Assembly (NCBI GenBank): GCA_022822405.1
Contig: JAJEBT010000131.1
Location: 1 to 64,000 of the forward strand
DNA from: Alphaproteobacteria bacterium
GTDB taxonomy: Bacteria > Pseudomonadota > Alphaproteobacteria > MPNO01 > UBA830
Direction: 5' to 3'
Length of the DNA: 64,000 nt
Made by a program: the position numbers and the translations under genes. Below are positions 20,541 to 30,209 of this stretch, piece after piece (positions within the stretch are counted from its first letter, which is position 1; each line of letters begins with the position of its first letter). A model generated the notes under the pieces. The model was not told where the DNA came from. It saw only the letters and a program-made list of their open reading frames with translations, and did not search any database.

Positions 20541-21311
20541 ATGCTTCTCGCCATCGATTCGGGCAACACCAACATCGTCTTCGCCCTTTATGACGGAACC
20601 GAGCAGCGCGGAGTCTGGCGCCGTTCCAACGACTACCGCCGGACCGCCGACGAGTACGGCGTGTGGCTCATGCAGTTGATGGGGCTGTCGGAATTCGCGC
20701 CGGCGGACATCGACGGTGCGGTCATCGCAACCGTGGTTCCCGACACGCTGTTCGGCCTCAAGACCTTGTGCCGCGACTTTCTCGGGGCGGAGCCGGTCGT
20801 TGTCGGCGAGCCCGGAGTCGAGCTCGGGATCGAGGCGCTGGTGGACTCCCCCGAATCGGTCGGTGCCGACCGGCTCGTCAATGCGCTCGCGGCCCACGAG
20901 ACCTATGGCGGCCCGCTGATCGTCGTGGATTTCGGAACCGCGACCACGTTCGACGTCATCGACGGGGACGGCAACTACTGCGGCGGCTGCATCGCGCCCG
21001 GGATTAACCTGTCCGTCGAAGCCCTGCACCAGGCTGCGGCGATGCTGCCGCGGATATCCGTGGAACGGCCGCCGACGGTGATCGGCAAGCGGACGTCGAG
21101 CGCCATGCAGTCGGGAGTCTACTGGGGCTATGTCGGCCTGATCGAAGGCCTCGTCGCGCGCATCCACGCCGAGGTCGGCGGCGAACTGCCAGTGGTTGCG
21201 ACCGGAGGGCTGGCGCCGCTTTTCGGTGCCGCCACCGCCGTCATCGGGAACGTGGACCGGGACCTGACGCTGCGCGGGCTGGTGAGCGTGTTCGGGAGGA
21301 ACGTGTCGTGA
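20541..21311 (+). CDS. coaX: Type III pantothenate kinase
   Basis: A 256-residue kinase for the first step of coenzyme A synthesis, pantothenate to 4'-phosphopantothenate. It is an ASKHA-fold protein: phosphate loop [14 protein letters not shown] at the N-terminus, GADRLVNA at 108-115 for pantothenate, and [12 protein letters not shown] from residue 130. ATG 20541 lies 4 bp after birA; the longer in-frame reading upstream overlaps birA and lacks homology. The stop overlaps the next gene as GTGA. Confidence 0.94.
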   Translation: MLLAIDSGNTNIVFALYDGTEQRGVWRRSNDYRRTADEYGVWLMQLMGLSEFAPADIDGAVIATVVPDTLFGLKTLCRDFLGAEPVVVGEPGVELGIEALVDSPESVGADRLVNALAAHETYGGPLIVVDFGTATTFDVIDGDGNYCGGCIAPGINLSVEALHQAAAMLPRISVERPPTVIGKRTSSAMQSGVYWGYVGLIEGLVARIHAEVGGELPVVATGGLAPLFGAATAVIGNVDRDLTLRGLVSVFGRNVS

Positions 21312-22960
21312 CGGATACCGACGAGCTGTTCTTCGTGCCTCTTGGCGGGGCCGGGGAAATCGGCATGAACATGAGCCTCTACGGCACCGGCGATCACTGG
21401 ATCATGGTCGATGCGGGAATAGCGTTCGGCGACGACACGACCCCCGGTGTCGACGTCATGACTCCCGATCCTGAGTTCGCGCTCGACCTCGGCGACCGGC
21501 TGCTCGGGCTGGTGGTCACGCACGCCCACGAGGACCATATCGGCGCGATCCCCCATCTGTGGCCGGAGCTTGGCTGTCCGATCTATGTCACACCCTTTGC
21601 CCGCGGCCTGCTTCTCCGCAAGCTGGAGCAGGCCGGGCTTGCCGGCGAGGTCCCGCTGACCACGGTGCGCACCGGCGAGACGATTCACATCGGGCCGTTC
21701 GGCGTCACCTATGTCGCCGCCGCCCACTCCATTCCCGAAGGCCACATTCTTGCCATCCGTACACCGGCCGGCACGGTGGTCCACGCCACGGACTGGAAGA
21801 TCGACCCGGCGCCGGTGATCGGCAGCCGCACCGACGAGGCGGCGCTTCGCCGTCTCGGGGACGAGGGCGTTCACGCGCTGATCTGCGACTCGACCAACGC
21901 ATTCGTCGACGGTGTCGCGGGATCGGAGGCGGCGCTCGGTGACAGCCTCCTCGAGGTTGTCCGGAAATGCCCGGGCCGCGTCGCGCTGGCGAGCTTTGCG
22001 AGCAACGTTGCGCGCATGGCTGCGGTCAACCGGATCGCCGGCGAGACCGGGCGTCAGCCAGCTCTGGTCGGCCGCTCGCTGCGGCGCATCGAGGAGATCG
22101 CGCGCGAGTGTGGCTATCTCGACGGCATGACGGAGTTCGTTCCGGAGGCCGTCGTCGCGAGTCTGCCGCGGCACGAGGTGCTCATGGCAGTGACTGGCAG
22201 CCAGGGCGAGCCGCGCGCGGCTCTTGCCCAGATCGCCGCGGGCAGCCACCGCCACGTCTCGCTCGACGCGGGCGACACGGTGATCTTCTCGTCACGCGAG
22301 ATACCGGGTAATGAAAGAGCCATCGGCAGGGTCCAGAACCAGCTGGCGCGGCGCGGCATAGAGGTGATCACCGAGCAGGATGCGTTTGTTCACGTGTCCG
22401 GTCATCCCGCCCGCGACGAACTCCGCCAGATGTATGGTTGGCTGAAGCCGGACATGCTGATACCGGTCCACGGCGAATCGCGGCATCTGCACGAACATGT
22501 GCGGCTTGCCGAGGCTGGCGGAATCCCGCGGACGACGATCGCCGAGAACGGAGAGATGCTGCGCATCGGCGCCAGCGGTGCGGAGGTCTGTGACGAGGTC
22601 CGGACGGGGCGCCTTGCCGTCGACGGCTACCGTCTCGTTCCGCTTGCCAGCAACGTGGTGAAGGAGCGCCACCGGATGCGGTTCGATGGCGCCGCGGTGG
22701 CGACGGTGGTGCTTGACCACGACGGCTGGGTCATCGGGGATCCGCAGCTCTCGCTGACAGGCGTCCTCCACGACGGCGCCGAGGACGAGATTCACGAGGA
22801 CACGATCGAGATCCTTCGCCAGGCCGTCACCAACATGCGCGGAAAGCGGCGCCGCAACGACGGCGAGATCGCCAAGGTTGGCCGCAAGGCGGTTCAGTCC
22901 TATCTCCGAGAGTGCGTCGGGAAACGGCCGGTGACCGAGATACACGTGGTGAGGATATGA
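21308..22960 (+). CDS. rnj: Ribonuclease J
   Basis: A 550-residue metallo-beta-lactamase/beta-CASP RNase with 5'-to-3' exonuclease and endonuclease activity in RNA decay and rRNA maturation. The zinc motif HAHEDH is at residues 72-77, the beta-CASP motifs follow, and [18 protein letters not shown] with PVHGESRHL closes the catalytic core. The start is GTG at 21308, overlapping coaX by 4 bases. In alphaproteobacteria this gene regularly follows coaX, as here. Confidence 0.94.
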   Translation: MTDTDELFFVPLGGAGEIGMNMSLYGTGDHWIMVDAGIAFGDDTTPGVDVMTPDPEFALDLGDRLLGLVVTHAHEDHIGAIPHLWPELGCPIYVTPFARGLLLRKLEQAGLAGEVPLTTVRTGETIHIGPFGVTYVAAAHSIPEGHILAIRTPAGTVVHATDWKIDPAPVIGSRTDEAALRRLGDEGVHALICDSTNAFVDGVAGSEAALGDSLLEVVRKCPGRVALASFASNVARMAAVNRIAGETGRQPALVGRSLRRIEEIARECGYLDGMTEFVPEAVVASLPRHEVLMAVTGSQGEPRAALAQIAAGSHRHVSLDAGDTVIFSSREIPGNERAIGRVQNQLARRGIEVITEQDAFVHVSGHPARDELRQMYGWLKPDMLIPVHGESRHLHEHVRLAEAGGIPRTTIAENGEMLRIGASGAEVCDEVRTGRLAVDGYRLVPLASNVVKERHRMRFDGAAVATVVLDHDGWVIGDPQLSLTGVLHDGAEDEIHEDTIEILRQAVTNMRGKRRRNDGEIAKVGRKAVQSYLRECVGKRPVTEIHVVRI

Positions 22961-23202
22961 CCTGGTTTTCCGGGGTTCTGGTCTACACGGTGCTGTGGTG
23001 GCTCGTGTTCTTCATGACGTTGCCGATGGGGGCCAGATCCTATCACGAGGCCGGCGAGGCGACGGAGACCGGCAATGTGGAGAGCGCGCCGATGCGGCCG
23101 CGGCTCAAGGCCAAGGCCGCGATCACGACGGTGATCGCGGCCGTGCTCTGGGGCGTCGCCTGGTATCTGATCGAGAGCGACCTGATCAGTTTTCGCCCCT
23201 GA
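22957..23202 (+). CDS. DUF1467 family small membrane protein
   Basis: An 81-residue protein with two hydrophobic helices (about 5-24 and 52-71) and the conserved FFMTLPMGARSYHEAGE between them. This family is found almost only in alphaproteobacteria next to rnj, and its role is unknown. ATG 22957 overlaps the rnj stop as ATGA, so the two are probably co-translated. It is the last gene of the long nuo transcription unit; in many relatives proS comes next, but here a toxin-antitoxin pair does. Confidence 0.88.
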   Translation: MTWFSGVLVYTVLWWLVFFMTLPMGARSYHEAGEATETGNVESAPMRPRLKAKAAITTVIAAVLWGVAWYLIESDLISFRP

Positions 23203-23527
23203 CGGGCTTCGTTCGCCAGCATCCGGATCGGGATGCTCAGGTCTGGCACATCGGCCGCCGGGTGCGGGCGTCCCAGAGGATGTGTCAGCCGGTGGTGGAC
23301 ACCAAACAGCCATTAGTGCCCTTGAGGCACTCGCCCCGTCGGATGAAACGTGGAGCGGATTCGTTCAATTGATCGGTCCTTGAGACATCAATATTCGGGA
23401 GTGGGTTTCGAGTTTCGTCGCCCGAAGGTCATGATCGGCAGGCTGCGAGGCCGAGACCGCACCGGCAGAGGGGTGAACAGTTGTAAAGCAAAGCAGCAAG
23501 TGTCATCGGATTGTCGGATTTTGCAGA
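23203..23527. other. Intergenic between the nuo unit and the TA pair
   Basis: No gene was recognised. A hairpin AGCATCC-GGATCG-GGATGCT (23218-23237) lies just past the DUF1467 stop and could end the long nuo transcript, though no T tract follows. A smaller one, GTGCC-CTTGA-GGCAC, is at 23316-23330. The right-hand part is less GC-rich than the operon before it. Confidence 0.4.
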
Positions 23528-23566
23528 TTGACGGCCGCCAGAATTGAACATACATTGTCGGGACAA
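23528..23566 (+). promoter_or_regulatory. TA promoter and operator-like palindrome
   Basis: -35 TTGACG (23528-23533), 17-bp spacer and -10 TACATT (23551-23556) form a good sigma70-type promoter. A perfect inverted repeat TTGTC-GG-GACAA (23555-23566) overlaps the end of the -10 and the expected start point. Toxin-antitoxin operons of this type are autoregulated by the antitoxin binding such palindromes. A ribosome-binding site AGAGG follows before the GTG at 23584. Confidence 0.65.
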
Positions 23567-23583
23567 ACACAAGAGGTGCTGTC

Positions 23584-23895
23584 GTGTTGAACTTCAGCGA
23601 TGTCACGGCGTCCCCGGACGAGAGGGCGACCGACCACATTGAGATGCGGGTCAAGCCGAGCGACAAGGACCGTATTTCGCGGGCGGCCGAGTTGACCGGC
23701 GTCAACCTCACGGCGTTCGTCCGGGCATCGGCAGCCAGGGAAGCTGAACGCATTCTGCGCGAGCATCAGACCACGACGCTCTCCGAGCGCGACAGGCGGG
23801 CGCTGCTGGAGGCGTTGGAAAATCCGCCGCCGCCGACGCGGGCGGCCCGGGACGCAGTTAGCGACTACCGGTCCCGAATCGCTAATGCCCGGTGA
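23584..23895 (+). CDS. DUF1778 (TacA-like) antitoxin
   Basis: A 103-residue ribbon-helix-helix antitoxin. The DNA-binding core is EMRVKPSDKDRISRAAELTG, followed by VNLTAFVRASAAREAERIL, which is typical of DUF1778. The C-terminal part (about 60-103) with ERDRRALLEALENPPPPT is the flexible segment that wraps the toxin in TacA and AtaR. The start is GTG 23584, placed by the AGAGG ribosome-binding site; TTG or a downstream ATG before RVKPSD are less likely. It overlaps the toxin gene by 11 bases and is preceded by a promoter with a palindrome. Confidence 0.87.
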   Translation: MLNFSDVTASPDERATDHIEMRVKPSDKDRISRAAELTGVNLTAFVRASAAREAERILREHQTTTLSERDRRALLEALENPPPPTRAARDAVSDYRSRIANAR

Positions 23896-24448
23896 CGGCG
23901 AAGGCTCAAGCGTCCCCCGAATTGTCATCGAGTCGTTTGATCCCGGCCGGCACGATCGGCTGGGCTTTTCCTGCGGAACCGATCGCCTTGACAACTTTCT
24001 GAGGCTCAGTGCCAGGAAGCAGCAGAAGGACGACTTCACGCGGGTATTCGTCGCGGTGGTCGAAGGGTCGACGGAAGTTCTCGGCTACTACGCACTGAAC
24101 GCGCATGCGGTGGCGACGGACGAGTTGGGGGCGGACCGCCCCCGACGGGCACCCAGGACCGGGAGCATTCCGGCGCTCTACCTCTCGATGATAGCGGTGG
24201 ACAAACACCATCAGGGCATGGGGCTCGGCTCGGACCTTGCGATCGACGCGCTGGGCCGGGCGCTGAGCGTCGCCGGCGAAGTCGGACTGAAGCTGGTCGT
24301 CTTGGATGTCATCGACGATGGCGGCGAGGAGGTCTTCGGGCGCCGCAGGGAGTTCTACCGGCGCCTCGGATTCCAGAGCTTTGAGGATCGCCCGGACCGG
24401 ATGTTCATCACGATCGACACGATACGGGCGATGTTCGGCGAAGGATGA
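23885..24448 (+). CDS. GNAT-family (TacT/AtaT-like) toxin
   Basis: A 187-residue GNAT acetyltransferase. Toxins of this class acetylate the amino group of charged tRNAs and stop translation. The N-terminal part has the usual SCGTDRLDNFLRLSARKQQK; the acetyl-CoA pyrophosphate loop is HHQGMGLGSDLAIDAL, and FYRRLGFQSF near the C-terminus holds the conserved Tyr of the active site. It is coupled by overlap to the DUF1778 gene, which fixes its class. Which tRNA it attacks cannot be told. A start slightly downstream is possible because the first ten residues are not conserved. Confidence 0.87.
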   Translation: MPGDGEGSSVPRIVIESFDPGRHDRLGFSCGTDRLDNFLRLSARKQQKDDFTRVFVAVVEGSTEVLGYYALNAHAVATDELGADRPRRAPRTGSIPALYLSMIAVDKHHQGMGLGSDLAIDALGRALSVAGEVGLKLVVLDVIDDGGEEVFGRRREFYRRLGFQSFEDRPDRMFITIDTIRAMFGEG

Positions 24449-25123
24449 CCGGCACTGCTCCTGCGCCGCGCGAACCCGGCGGGTGGAATACACGAAGGCT
24501 CGCGCTGCCGCACGGCCCTCGCAACGAGGGTTGCGCTGGGCTTCATCTCGGAAGCGCAGATGATCCTTGGCGGCGGCGTCAATGGCAAACCAAAATCCGA
24601 CAGTTCGTGCGTGAGCTTGTTGCCCCAGGCCCTGTGTCATATGCGCGTATTTTTGCGCGATCATAAATTCGCGGTAATCGAGAATTATAGCAATTCCGAT
24701 AATCCGGGAGCCAAAGTCAGCCTGTACGAAGGCCAGTGGGGTTCAGGGCCTCGATCACCAAAATCCATGGCTCCAGTGACCTATGGCGCGGCATCCATAT
24801 CGTTGTCGATGCTATCGCCGATGCACGCGGTGGGCGGGGTTGTGTGGCATCGTTAGGCTATCAAGCCAGCGAATCGGGTCACAGCAGCGGTCCCGACAAA
24901 CGGGCCGCTGCAGCGCCTGTGCGCCGGACGCCCGTCAGGTCGCCTTCACTTGGGTAGCGTGGGATAGTCCTGCCTGAAGAAGGCAGGATTGTATCCGCTC
25001 GAGCCGGAATGTATCTCTATTGTCCGGCGCATCGCACATGCAGCCGGTCCCGGGCAGCAGAGGATTCCGGCCGGGCGCGCTTCCGGGGGACATCAGGGCG
25101 AGGGGTGGATCATCCGAAGACTC
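24449..25123. other. Non-coding, locally AT-rich stretch
   Basis: No protein was recognised on either strand. Bases about 24640-24710 are clearly AT-richer than the chromosome around them. At 24578-24601 is a 24-base motif that recurs with two mismatches at 34841-34864. A long hairpin lies at 24966-24990. The last 100 bases are the leader of soxB. The position beside a toxin-antitoxin pair suggests this whole stretch came in by transfer or is the scar of a lost element. Confidence 0.4.
24966..24990. repeat. Strong inverted repeat upstream of soxB
   Basis: A 10-bp stem (AGTCCTGCCT / AGGCAGGATT, one G-U pair) closes a GAAGA loop 134 bases before the soxB start. It can extend by two weaker pairs. 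There is no T tract, so it may be a transcript-stabilising or regulatory hairpin, or an operator, rather than a classical terminator. Confidence 0.5.
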
Positions 25124-26374
25124 ATGGCCCGCTATTCGATCTTCAGCCTTGCCCGCAACGCCCTTGCTTATCATCGGAACTGGCCGCGGGCGTGGCGCAG
25201 CCCGAATCCCCGCCCGTCCTACGATGTGGTCATCGTGGGTGGCGGCGGCCACGGTCTGGCGACAGCCTACTATCTTGCCAAGGAGCACGGTCTCAACAAC
25301 GTCGCCGTCCTCGAGAAGGGGTGGCTCGGGGGCGGCAATACGGGACGCAACACCACCATCATCAGGTCGAACTACCTGTGGGACGAAAGCGCGCATCTCT
25401 ACGAGAAATCGCTGAGGCTGTACGAGGGTCTCAGCCGGGAGTTGAACTTCAACATCATGCTCAGCCAGCGGGGTGTGCTCAACCTGGCGCACAACGAGCA
25501 TGACCTGAGAGAGATGTCCCGCCGCGTCCGGGCGATCCGGCTGAACGGCATCGATTCCGAAATGCTCGATCCGGACGGCGTCAAGGCCGAGGTGCCGATC
25601 ATCAATACCGCGCAGGATGTCCGCTACCCGATTCTCGGCGCTTCCATCCAGAAACGCGGCGGGGTCGCCCGGCACGACGCCGTCGCATGGGGGTTCGCGC
25701 GGGCGGCCGATGCCCGTGGCGTCGACATCATCCAGAACTGCGAGGTGACCGGAATCACCGTCGCCGGCGGCCGCGTGCGCGGCCTCGACACGACGCGCGG
25801 ATACATCGCCGCCGGAAAGGTCGGCCTGGTGGCGGCAGGGCACTCGAGCGTACTTGCCGCGATGGCCGGGCTCCGGTTGCCGATAGAAAGCCATGCGCTG
25901 CAGGCGCTGGTGTCCGAGCCGGTCAAGCCGATCCTGCACAGCGTCGTGATGTCGAACGCGGTGCATGTCTATGTCAGCCAGTCCGACAAGGGCGAACTGG
26001 TCATTGGCGCCGGGATCGACGGCTACAATTCCTATTCCCAGCGCGGCAGCTTCCAGATCGTCGAGGCCCAGATGGGCGCGCTGGTCGAACTGTTCCCGAT
26101 CTTTTCGCGGCTGCGCATGCTGCGCCAGTGGGGCGGCATCGTCGACGTCTGCCCGGACGCCAGCCCCATCGTCGGCAAGACCCCGGTCGAGGGCCTCTAC
26201 ATCAATTGCGGCTGGGGCACCGGCGGGTTCAAGGCTACTCCGGGATCGGGCTGGGTGTTCGCCCACACCATCGCCAGGGACCGGCCCCACGATCTGAATG
26301 CTGCTTTCGCCCTGGAGCGGTTCAGCAGCGGCCGGCTGATCGACGAGCACGGCGCGGCCGCGGTTTCTCATTGA
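25124..26374 (+). CDS. soxB: Sarcosine oxidase subunit beta
   Basis: A 416-residue flavoprotein subunit of heterotetrameric sarcosine oxidase, which turns sarcosine into glycine and passes a one-carbon unit to tetrahydrofolate. The FAD dinucleotide fold [18 protein letters not shown] is at about 35-52, and H184 in [17 protein letters not shown] is the residue that binds FMN covalently in characterised members. The C-terminal [14 protein letters not shown] is typical. ATG 25124 gives [14 protein letters not shown], the standard N-terminus, whereas upstream codons give non-homologous sequence. First gene of soxBDAG. Confidence 0.95.
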   Translation: MARYSIFSLARNALAYHRNWPRAWRSPNPRPSYDVVIVGGGGHGLATAYYLAKEHGLNNVAVLEKGWLGGGNTGRNTTIIRSNYLWDESAHLYEKSLRLYEGLSRELNFNIMLSQRGVLNLAHNEHDLREMSRRVRAIRLNGIDSEMLDPDGVKAEVPIINTAQDVRYPILGASIQKRGGVARHDAVAWGFARAADARGVDIIQNCEVTGITVAGGRVRGLDTTRGYIAAGKVGLVAAGHSSVLAAMAGLRLPIESHALQALVSEPVKPILHSVVMSNAVHVYVSQSDKGELVIGAGIDGYNSYSQRGSFQIVEAQMGALVELFPIFSRLRMLRQWGGIVDVCPDASPIVGKTPVEGLYINCGWGTGGFKATPGSGWVFAHTIARDRPHDLNAAFALERFSSGRLIDEHGAAAVSH

Positions 26375-26381
26375 GGACGGG

Positions 26382-26675
26382 ATGCTCCTGATTTCCTGCC
26401 CCTGGTGCGGCGAGCGCGACGAGAGCGAGTTCACGTGCGGCGGCGAGGCCCACATCCGGCGGCCTGCCGACCCGGATGCCCTCGACGACGCGCAGTGGGC
26501 CGACTACCTGTTCATGCGCGCCAATCCCAAAGGCCGGCACCGCGAACGGTGGTGCCACAGCCACGGCTGCGGGCGCTGGTTCAATGTCGAGCGCCACACG
26601 GCGACCCACGAGATCATTTCGGTCTATCTGATGGGCGAGGCGCCGCCGGACGATGGCGGCGGAGACGCCCAGTGA
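26382..26675 (+). CDS. soxD: Sarcosine oxidase subunit delta
   Basis: A 97-residue zinc-binding subunit of heterotetrameric sarcosine oxidase. The zinc ligands known from the enzyme structures all fall in place: C6 and C9 in SCPWCGERDE, and H59 and C63 in RWCHSHGCGRWF. It starts 7 bp after soxB and ends with a GTGA overlap with soxA, so translation is probably coupled. Confidence 0.95.
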   Translation: MLLISCPWCGERDESEFTCGGEAHIRRPADPDALDDAQWADYLFMRANPKGRHRERWCHSHGCGRWFNVERHTATHEIISVYLMGEAPPDDGGGDAQ

Positions 26676-29641
26676 CCGGCCAGCCGCACCGTTTGCCCGA
26701 CGGAGGCGCGGTCGACCGGTCGCGGCCGATCGGCTTCTCCTTCAACGGGCGCAGCTACACCGGACTTGCCGGCGACACGCTGGCCTCGGCGCTCCTCGCC
26801 AACGGCGTGCATCTGGTCGGGCGGAGCTTCAAGTACCACCGTCCTCGCGGCATCCTGTCCGCGGGCGCCGAGGAGCCGAACGCGCTGGTGCAGCTGGAGT
26901 CGGGCCCGCGCAGCATCCCCAATCTTCGGGCCACCCAGATCGAGCTCTATGAGGGCCTTGCCGCGACGAGCGTCAATTGCTGGCCCGGACCCGGTTTCGA
27001 CGCGGCGGCGGTCAACGACCTGGCGCATCGGCTCATTCCCGCCGGGTTCTACTACAAGACCTTCATGTGGCCGCGGCGCGGCTGGCACTTCTACGAGCGG
27101 ATGATCCGGCGGATGGCGGGTCTCGGCCGTGCGCCCGACGGTCCGGATCCGGATCGTTACGAGCGCATGAATGCTCATTGCGACGTCCTGATCGTCGGCG
27201 CCGGTCCGGCCGGGCTTGCCGCGGCGGAAGCGGCCGCTCGCGGCGGTGGCCGGGTCTTGCTCGCCGACGAAGGGAGTCTCCCGGGGGGCTCGCTCCTGAA
27301 CATCGCCGAACCCGAAGACGGCTTCGGCGCCCGGTGGGCTGCGGAAACGGCCGCCGCCCTCGAAGCCATGGACAACGTCCGGATCCTGGCGCGGACGACC
27401 GTGACCGGGTATTTCGACCACAATTTCCTGATCGCGCTGGAGCAGGTCACCGACCATTTCGGCCCGTTGGCGCCGGAGCATCTTCCGCGCCAGCGCCTGT
27501 GGCGGATCCGCGCGGATGCCGTGATCCTGGCCACGGGCGCGATCGAGCGGCCGCTGGTCTTCGCCAACAACGACCGGCCGGGAATCATGCTGGCCGGTGC
27601 GGCGCGCGCTTACGCGAACCGCTTTGCGGTGCGCCCGGGCCGGCGTGCGCTGGTCGTCACCAGCGACGACAGCGCCTACGGTGCGGCCCTCGATCTCGCG
27701 CGGCGCGGCGTCGAGATCGCCGCTGTCGTCGATCTCAGGCGGGAAGAAGCTGCGCCTGCGGCAGCGGCTCGCGCGGCCGGGATCGAGATCCTGCAGGGCC
27801 AGGCCGTGGTCGATACCGCCGGGCGCAGGCGCGTGCGTTCGGCCCATGTCGCCCCGCTTGGCGCCGACGGCGCCATCGCGGGGCCGGGGCGCAGCCTCGT
27901 TTGCGATCTGATTGCAATGTCCGGTGGCTGGAATCCGGCCGTGCATCTCCACTCCCAGTCCGGGGGGAAACTGCGCTACGACGAGGCGTTGCGCGGTTTC
28001 GTGCCCGCGGGCTCGCCGCAGCGCCTGCGCTCGGCGGGCGCGGTCAATGGCGCCACCGACACCAACTCCTGCATCCGAGAGGGCCGCGCCGCCGCAGGCG
28101 CGGCCTCGAACGACAGCGACGTCGCGGAGGCCGCCCTTGCAGCCGCGCCGCCGCCGCTTGCCCTGTGGCTGGTTCCGGCCCGGACGGCAGGCGGCGAGGC
28201 GCGGCGTTTCGTCGACTTCCAGAATGATGTCACCGCCGCCGACGTCGAGCTCGCGGCGCGCGAGGGATATGAATCGGTCGAGCATCTCAAGCGGTACACG
28301 ACCCTTGGCATGGGAACCGATCAGGGCAAGACAGCCAATGTGGCCGGGCTCGCCATCCTCGCCGGCGCGCGGGGCATGCCGGTTGCGGATATCGGCACGA
28401 CGACTTTCCGGCCGCCATACACGCCCGTCACCTTTGGTGCCATGGCGGGCCGCGATGTCGGGGACCTTGCCGATCCGGTCCGCCGCACGCCGATGCAGTC
28501 CTGGCACGAGGAGAACGGCGCCGTCTTCGAGGATGTCGGTCAGTGGAAGAGGCCCTTCTACTATCCGAGGCCCGGCGAGAGCAGGCGCGACGCCGTCTCG
28601 CGGGAATGCCTCGCCGTGCGCCATGCCGTCGGCGTCATGGATGCGTCGACGCTCGGAAAGATCTCGATCCAGGGACCGGATGCGGTCGAATTCCTCAATC
28701 GCATCTACACCAACGCATGGAACCGCCTCGAGGTAGGTCGTTGCCGGTACGGGCTGATGCTGGGCGAAGACGGCATGGTGCTCGATGACGGGGTGACCGC
28801 GCGTCTCGGCGAGAGCCGTTACCTGATGACCACGACCTCCGGCAACGCGGCCCGCGTTCTCGCCTGGCTGGAGGAGTGGCAGCAGACCGAATGGCCCGGA
28901 CTCAAGGTCTATCTGACGTCACAGACGGAGCAGTTCTGCAATGCGACTCTCGCGGGTCCGATGGCTCGCGAGGTACTCGCCGGGCTCACCGGCGACATCG
29001 ATCTCGCACCGGACGCGTTTCCGTTCATGAGCTGGCGCCGGGGTCATGTGGCGGGGCTTCCGGCGCAGGTGTTCCGGGTCAGCTACACGGGCGAGCTGTC
29101 CTACGAGATCGTGGTCCCGTCGGGCCATGGCATGACTCTGTGGACGGCGCTAATGGAGCAGGGCCACGGCATCACCCCGTTCGGAACCGATGCCATGCAC
29201 GTGCTGCGTGCGGAGAAGGGCTTCATTGTCGTCGGCCAGGAAACCGACGGCACGGTCACGCCGCACGATCTCGAGATGAGCTGGGTCCTGAGCAGGAAGA
29301 AGGATTTCATCGGTCGCCGTTCGCTCTCGCGAAGCGGCATGAACGATCCGATGCGCAAACGCCTGGTCGGCCTGAAGACGGAGGATCCGGAACGGGTTCT
29401 GCCCGAAGGCGCACAGATCCTGCCGGTGCCGCCGTCCGGTTTTCCGGAAACCATGATCGGCCATGTCACGTCGAGCTACTGGAGCGCGGCCCTCGGACGC
29501 TCGATCGCGCTGGCGCTGATAAACGGCGGCCGCGACCGCGAGTCGCCAACCGTCCATGTGCCCCTCGATGATGGCGTTGCGCGGGCGGCGATCTGCGATC
29601 CGCGTTTCTACGACCCCGGCGGAGAGCGCCTCCATGGCTGA
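26672..29641 (+). CDS. soxA: Sarcosine oxidase subunit alpha
   Basis: A 989-residue large subunit. The N-terminal domain (about 15-100) is 2Fe-2S-ferredoxin-like without cluster cysteines. It is followed by an NAD-binding flavoprotein domain beginning DVLIVGAGPAGLAAAEAAAR near residue 170, and by the aminomethyltransferase (GcvT) domain in the last 380 residues that binds tetrahydrofolate and makes 5,10-methylene-THF. FNGRSYTGLAGDTLASALLA and RSFKYHRPRGI are family hallmarks. The start is GTG 26672 overlapping the soxD stop. Its end overlaps soxG by 8 bases. Confidence 0.95.
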   Translation: MTGQPHRLPDGGAVDRSRPIGFSFNGRSYTGLAGDTLASALLANGVHLVGRSFKYHRPRGILSAGAEEPNALVQLESGPRSIPNLRATQIELYEGLAATSVNCWPGPGFDAAAVNDLAHRLIPAGFYYKTFMWPRRGWHFYERMIRRMAGLGRAPDGPDPDRYERMNAHCDVLIVGAGPAGLAAAEAAARGGGRVLLADEGSLPGGSLLNIAEPEDGFGARWAAETAAALEAMDNVRILARTTVTGYFDHNFLIALEQVTDHFGPLAPEHLPRQRLWRIRADAVILATGAIERPLVFANNDRPGIMLAGAARAYANRFAVRPGRRALVVTSDDSAYGAALDLARRGVEIAAVVDLRREEAAPAAAARAAGIEILQGQAVVDTAGRRRVRSAHVAPLGADGAIAGPGRSLVCDLIAMSGGWNPAVHLHSQSGGKLRYDEALRGFVPAGSPQRLRSAGAVNGATDTNSCIREGRAAAGAASNDSDVAEAALAAAPPPLALWLVPARTAGGEARRFVDFQNDVTAADVELAAREGYESVEHLKRYTTLGMGTDQGKTANVAGLAILAGARGMPVADIGTTTFRPPYTPVTFGAMAGRDVGDLADPVRRTPMQSWHEENGAVFEDVGQWKRPFYYPRPGESRRDAVSRECLAVRHAVGVMDASTLGKISIQGPDAVEFLNRIYTNAWNRLEVGRCRYGLMLGEDGMVLDDGVTARLGESRYLMTTTSGNAARVLAWLEEWQQTEWPGLKVYLTSQTEQFCNATLAGPMAREVLAGLTGDIDLAPDAFPFMSWRRGHVAGLPAQVFRVSYTGELSYEIVVPSGHGMTLWTALMEQGHGITPFGTDAMHVLRAEKGFIVVGQETDGTVTPHDLEMSWVLSRKKDFIGRRSLSRSGMNDPMRKRLVGLKTEDPERVLPEGAQILPVPPSGFPETMIGHVTSSYWSAALGRSIALALINGGRDRESPTVHVPLDDGVARAAICDPRFYDPGGERLHG

Positions 29642-30173
29642 ATCCGCTGAAGTCTCGGTCCTGCCGGTGGCGCTGACGGACTGTCCGCCGCGGGGGCGCA
29701 TCAATCTGCGCGGCAACCCGGATGACCCGGCCTTCGCGGGCGGGGTTGCGGCCGTCGTCGGCGTCGAGCCGCCCGTCGTGCCGGGCACCGCGCATTCGGG
29801 GGAGAGCGCGCGGATCCTCTGGCTTGGACCCGACGAGTGGTTGGTCGAGACCGACCGCGAGGACGAGGTCGCAAAGCGGCTCGAAGAGGCGCTTGCCGGG
29901 TTGCATGCCGCGGTCACCGTCGTCGGCGACGGCAGTGTCACCTTCGTCCTCACCGGGCCGTACGCGCAGGACGTGCTGGCCAAGGGCATGACACTGGATC
30001 TAGACCGGCTGGGCGACGGCTGCTGCGCCCGCAGCCTGCTCGCGAAGGTGCCTGTCCTGCTGCATCGTTCGGCCGACGAACCGGGTTACGAAATCACGGT
30101 TGCGCGCAGTTTCGCCGACTACGCGCGACGCTGGCTTGAGGATGCTGCGTTCGAATACGGGCCGCAGGGCTGA
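29634..30173 (+). CDS. soxG: Sarcosine oxidase subunit gamma
   Basis: A 179-residue subunit of heterotetrameric sarcosine oxidase with a GcvT-like fold. Recognisable parts are ARILWLGPDEWLVET in the middle and the family-type VTFVLTGPYAQDVLAKGMTLDL. ATG 29634 overlaps the soxA end by 8 bases and is the natural start. The usual companions glyA, folD and purU are not next to this copy, so one-carbon units must be handled by genes elsewhere. Confidence 0.92.
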   Translation: MAESAEVSVLPVALTDCPPRGRINLRGNPDDPAFAGGVAAVVGVEPPVVPGTAHSGESARILWLGPDEWLVETDREDEVAKRLEEALAGLHAAVTVVGDGSVTFVLTGPYAQDVLAKGMTLDLDRLGDGCCARSLLAKVPVLLHRSADEPGYEITVARSFADYARRWLEDAAFEYGPQG

Positions 30174-30209
30174 CGCCTGACCCGACGCCGCCCGGAGGGG
30201 CGTCAGGCG
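30174..30209. terminator. Candidate bidirectional terminator between soxG and the FAD-GcvT gene
   Basis: An 8-bp perfect inverted repeat CGCCTGAC / GTCAGGCG frames a GC-rich 20-base interior that can pair further. It starts right after the soxG stop and includes the stop codon of the convergent gene. No T tract is present, so the assignment rests on position and symmetry. Confidence 0.4.

Noticed and set aside
23203-23527. A small gene or tRNA downstream of the DUF1467 gene
   Set aside because: No cloverleaf and no frame with a ribosome-binding site or family match.
24900-25123. A glycine or folate riboswitch in the soxB leader
   Set aside because: The hairpin at 24966-24990 is real, but I could not find the conserved cores of these riboswitch classes.
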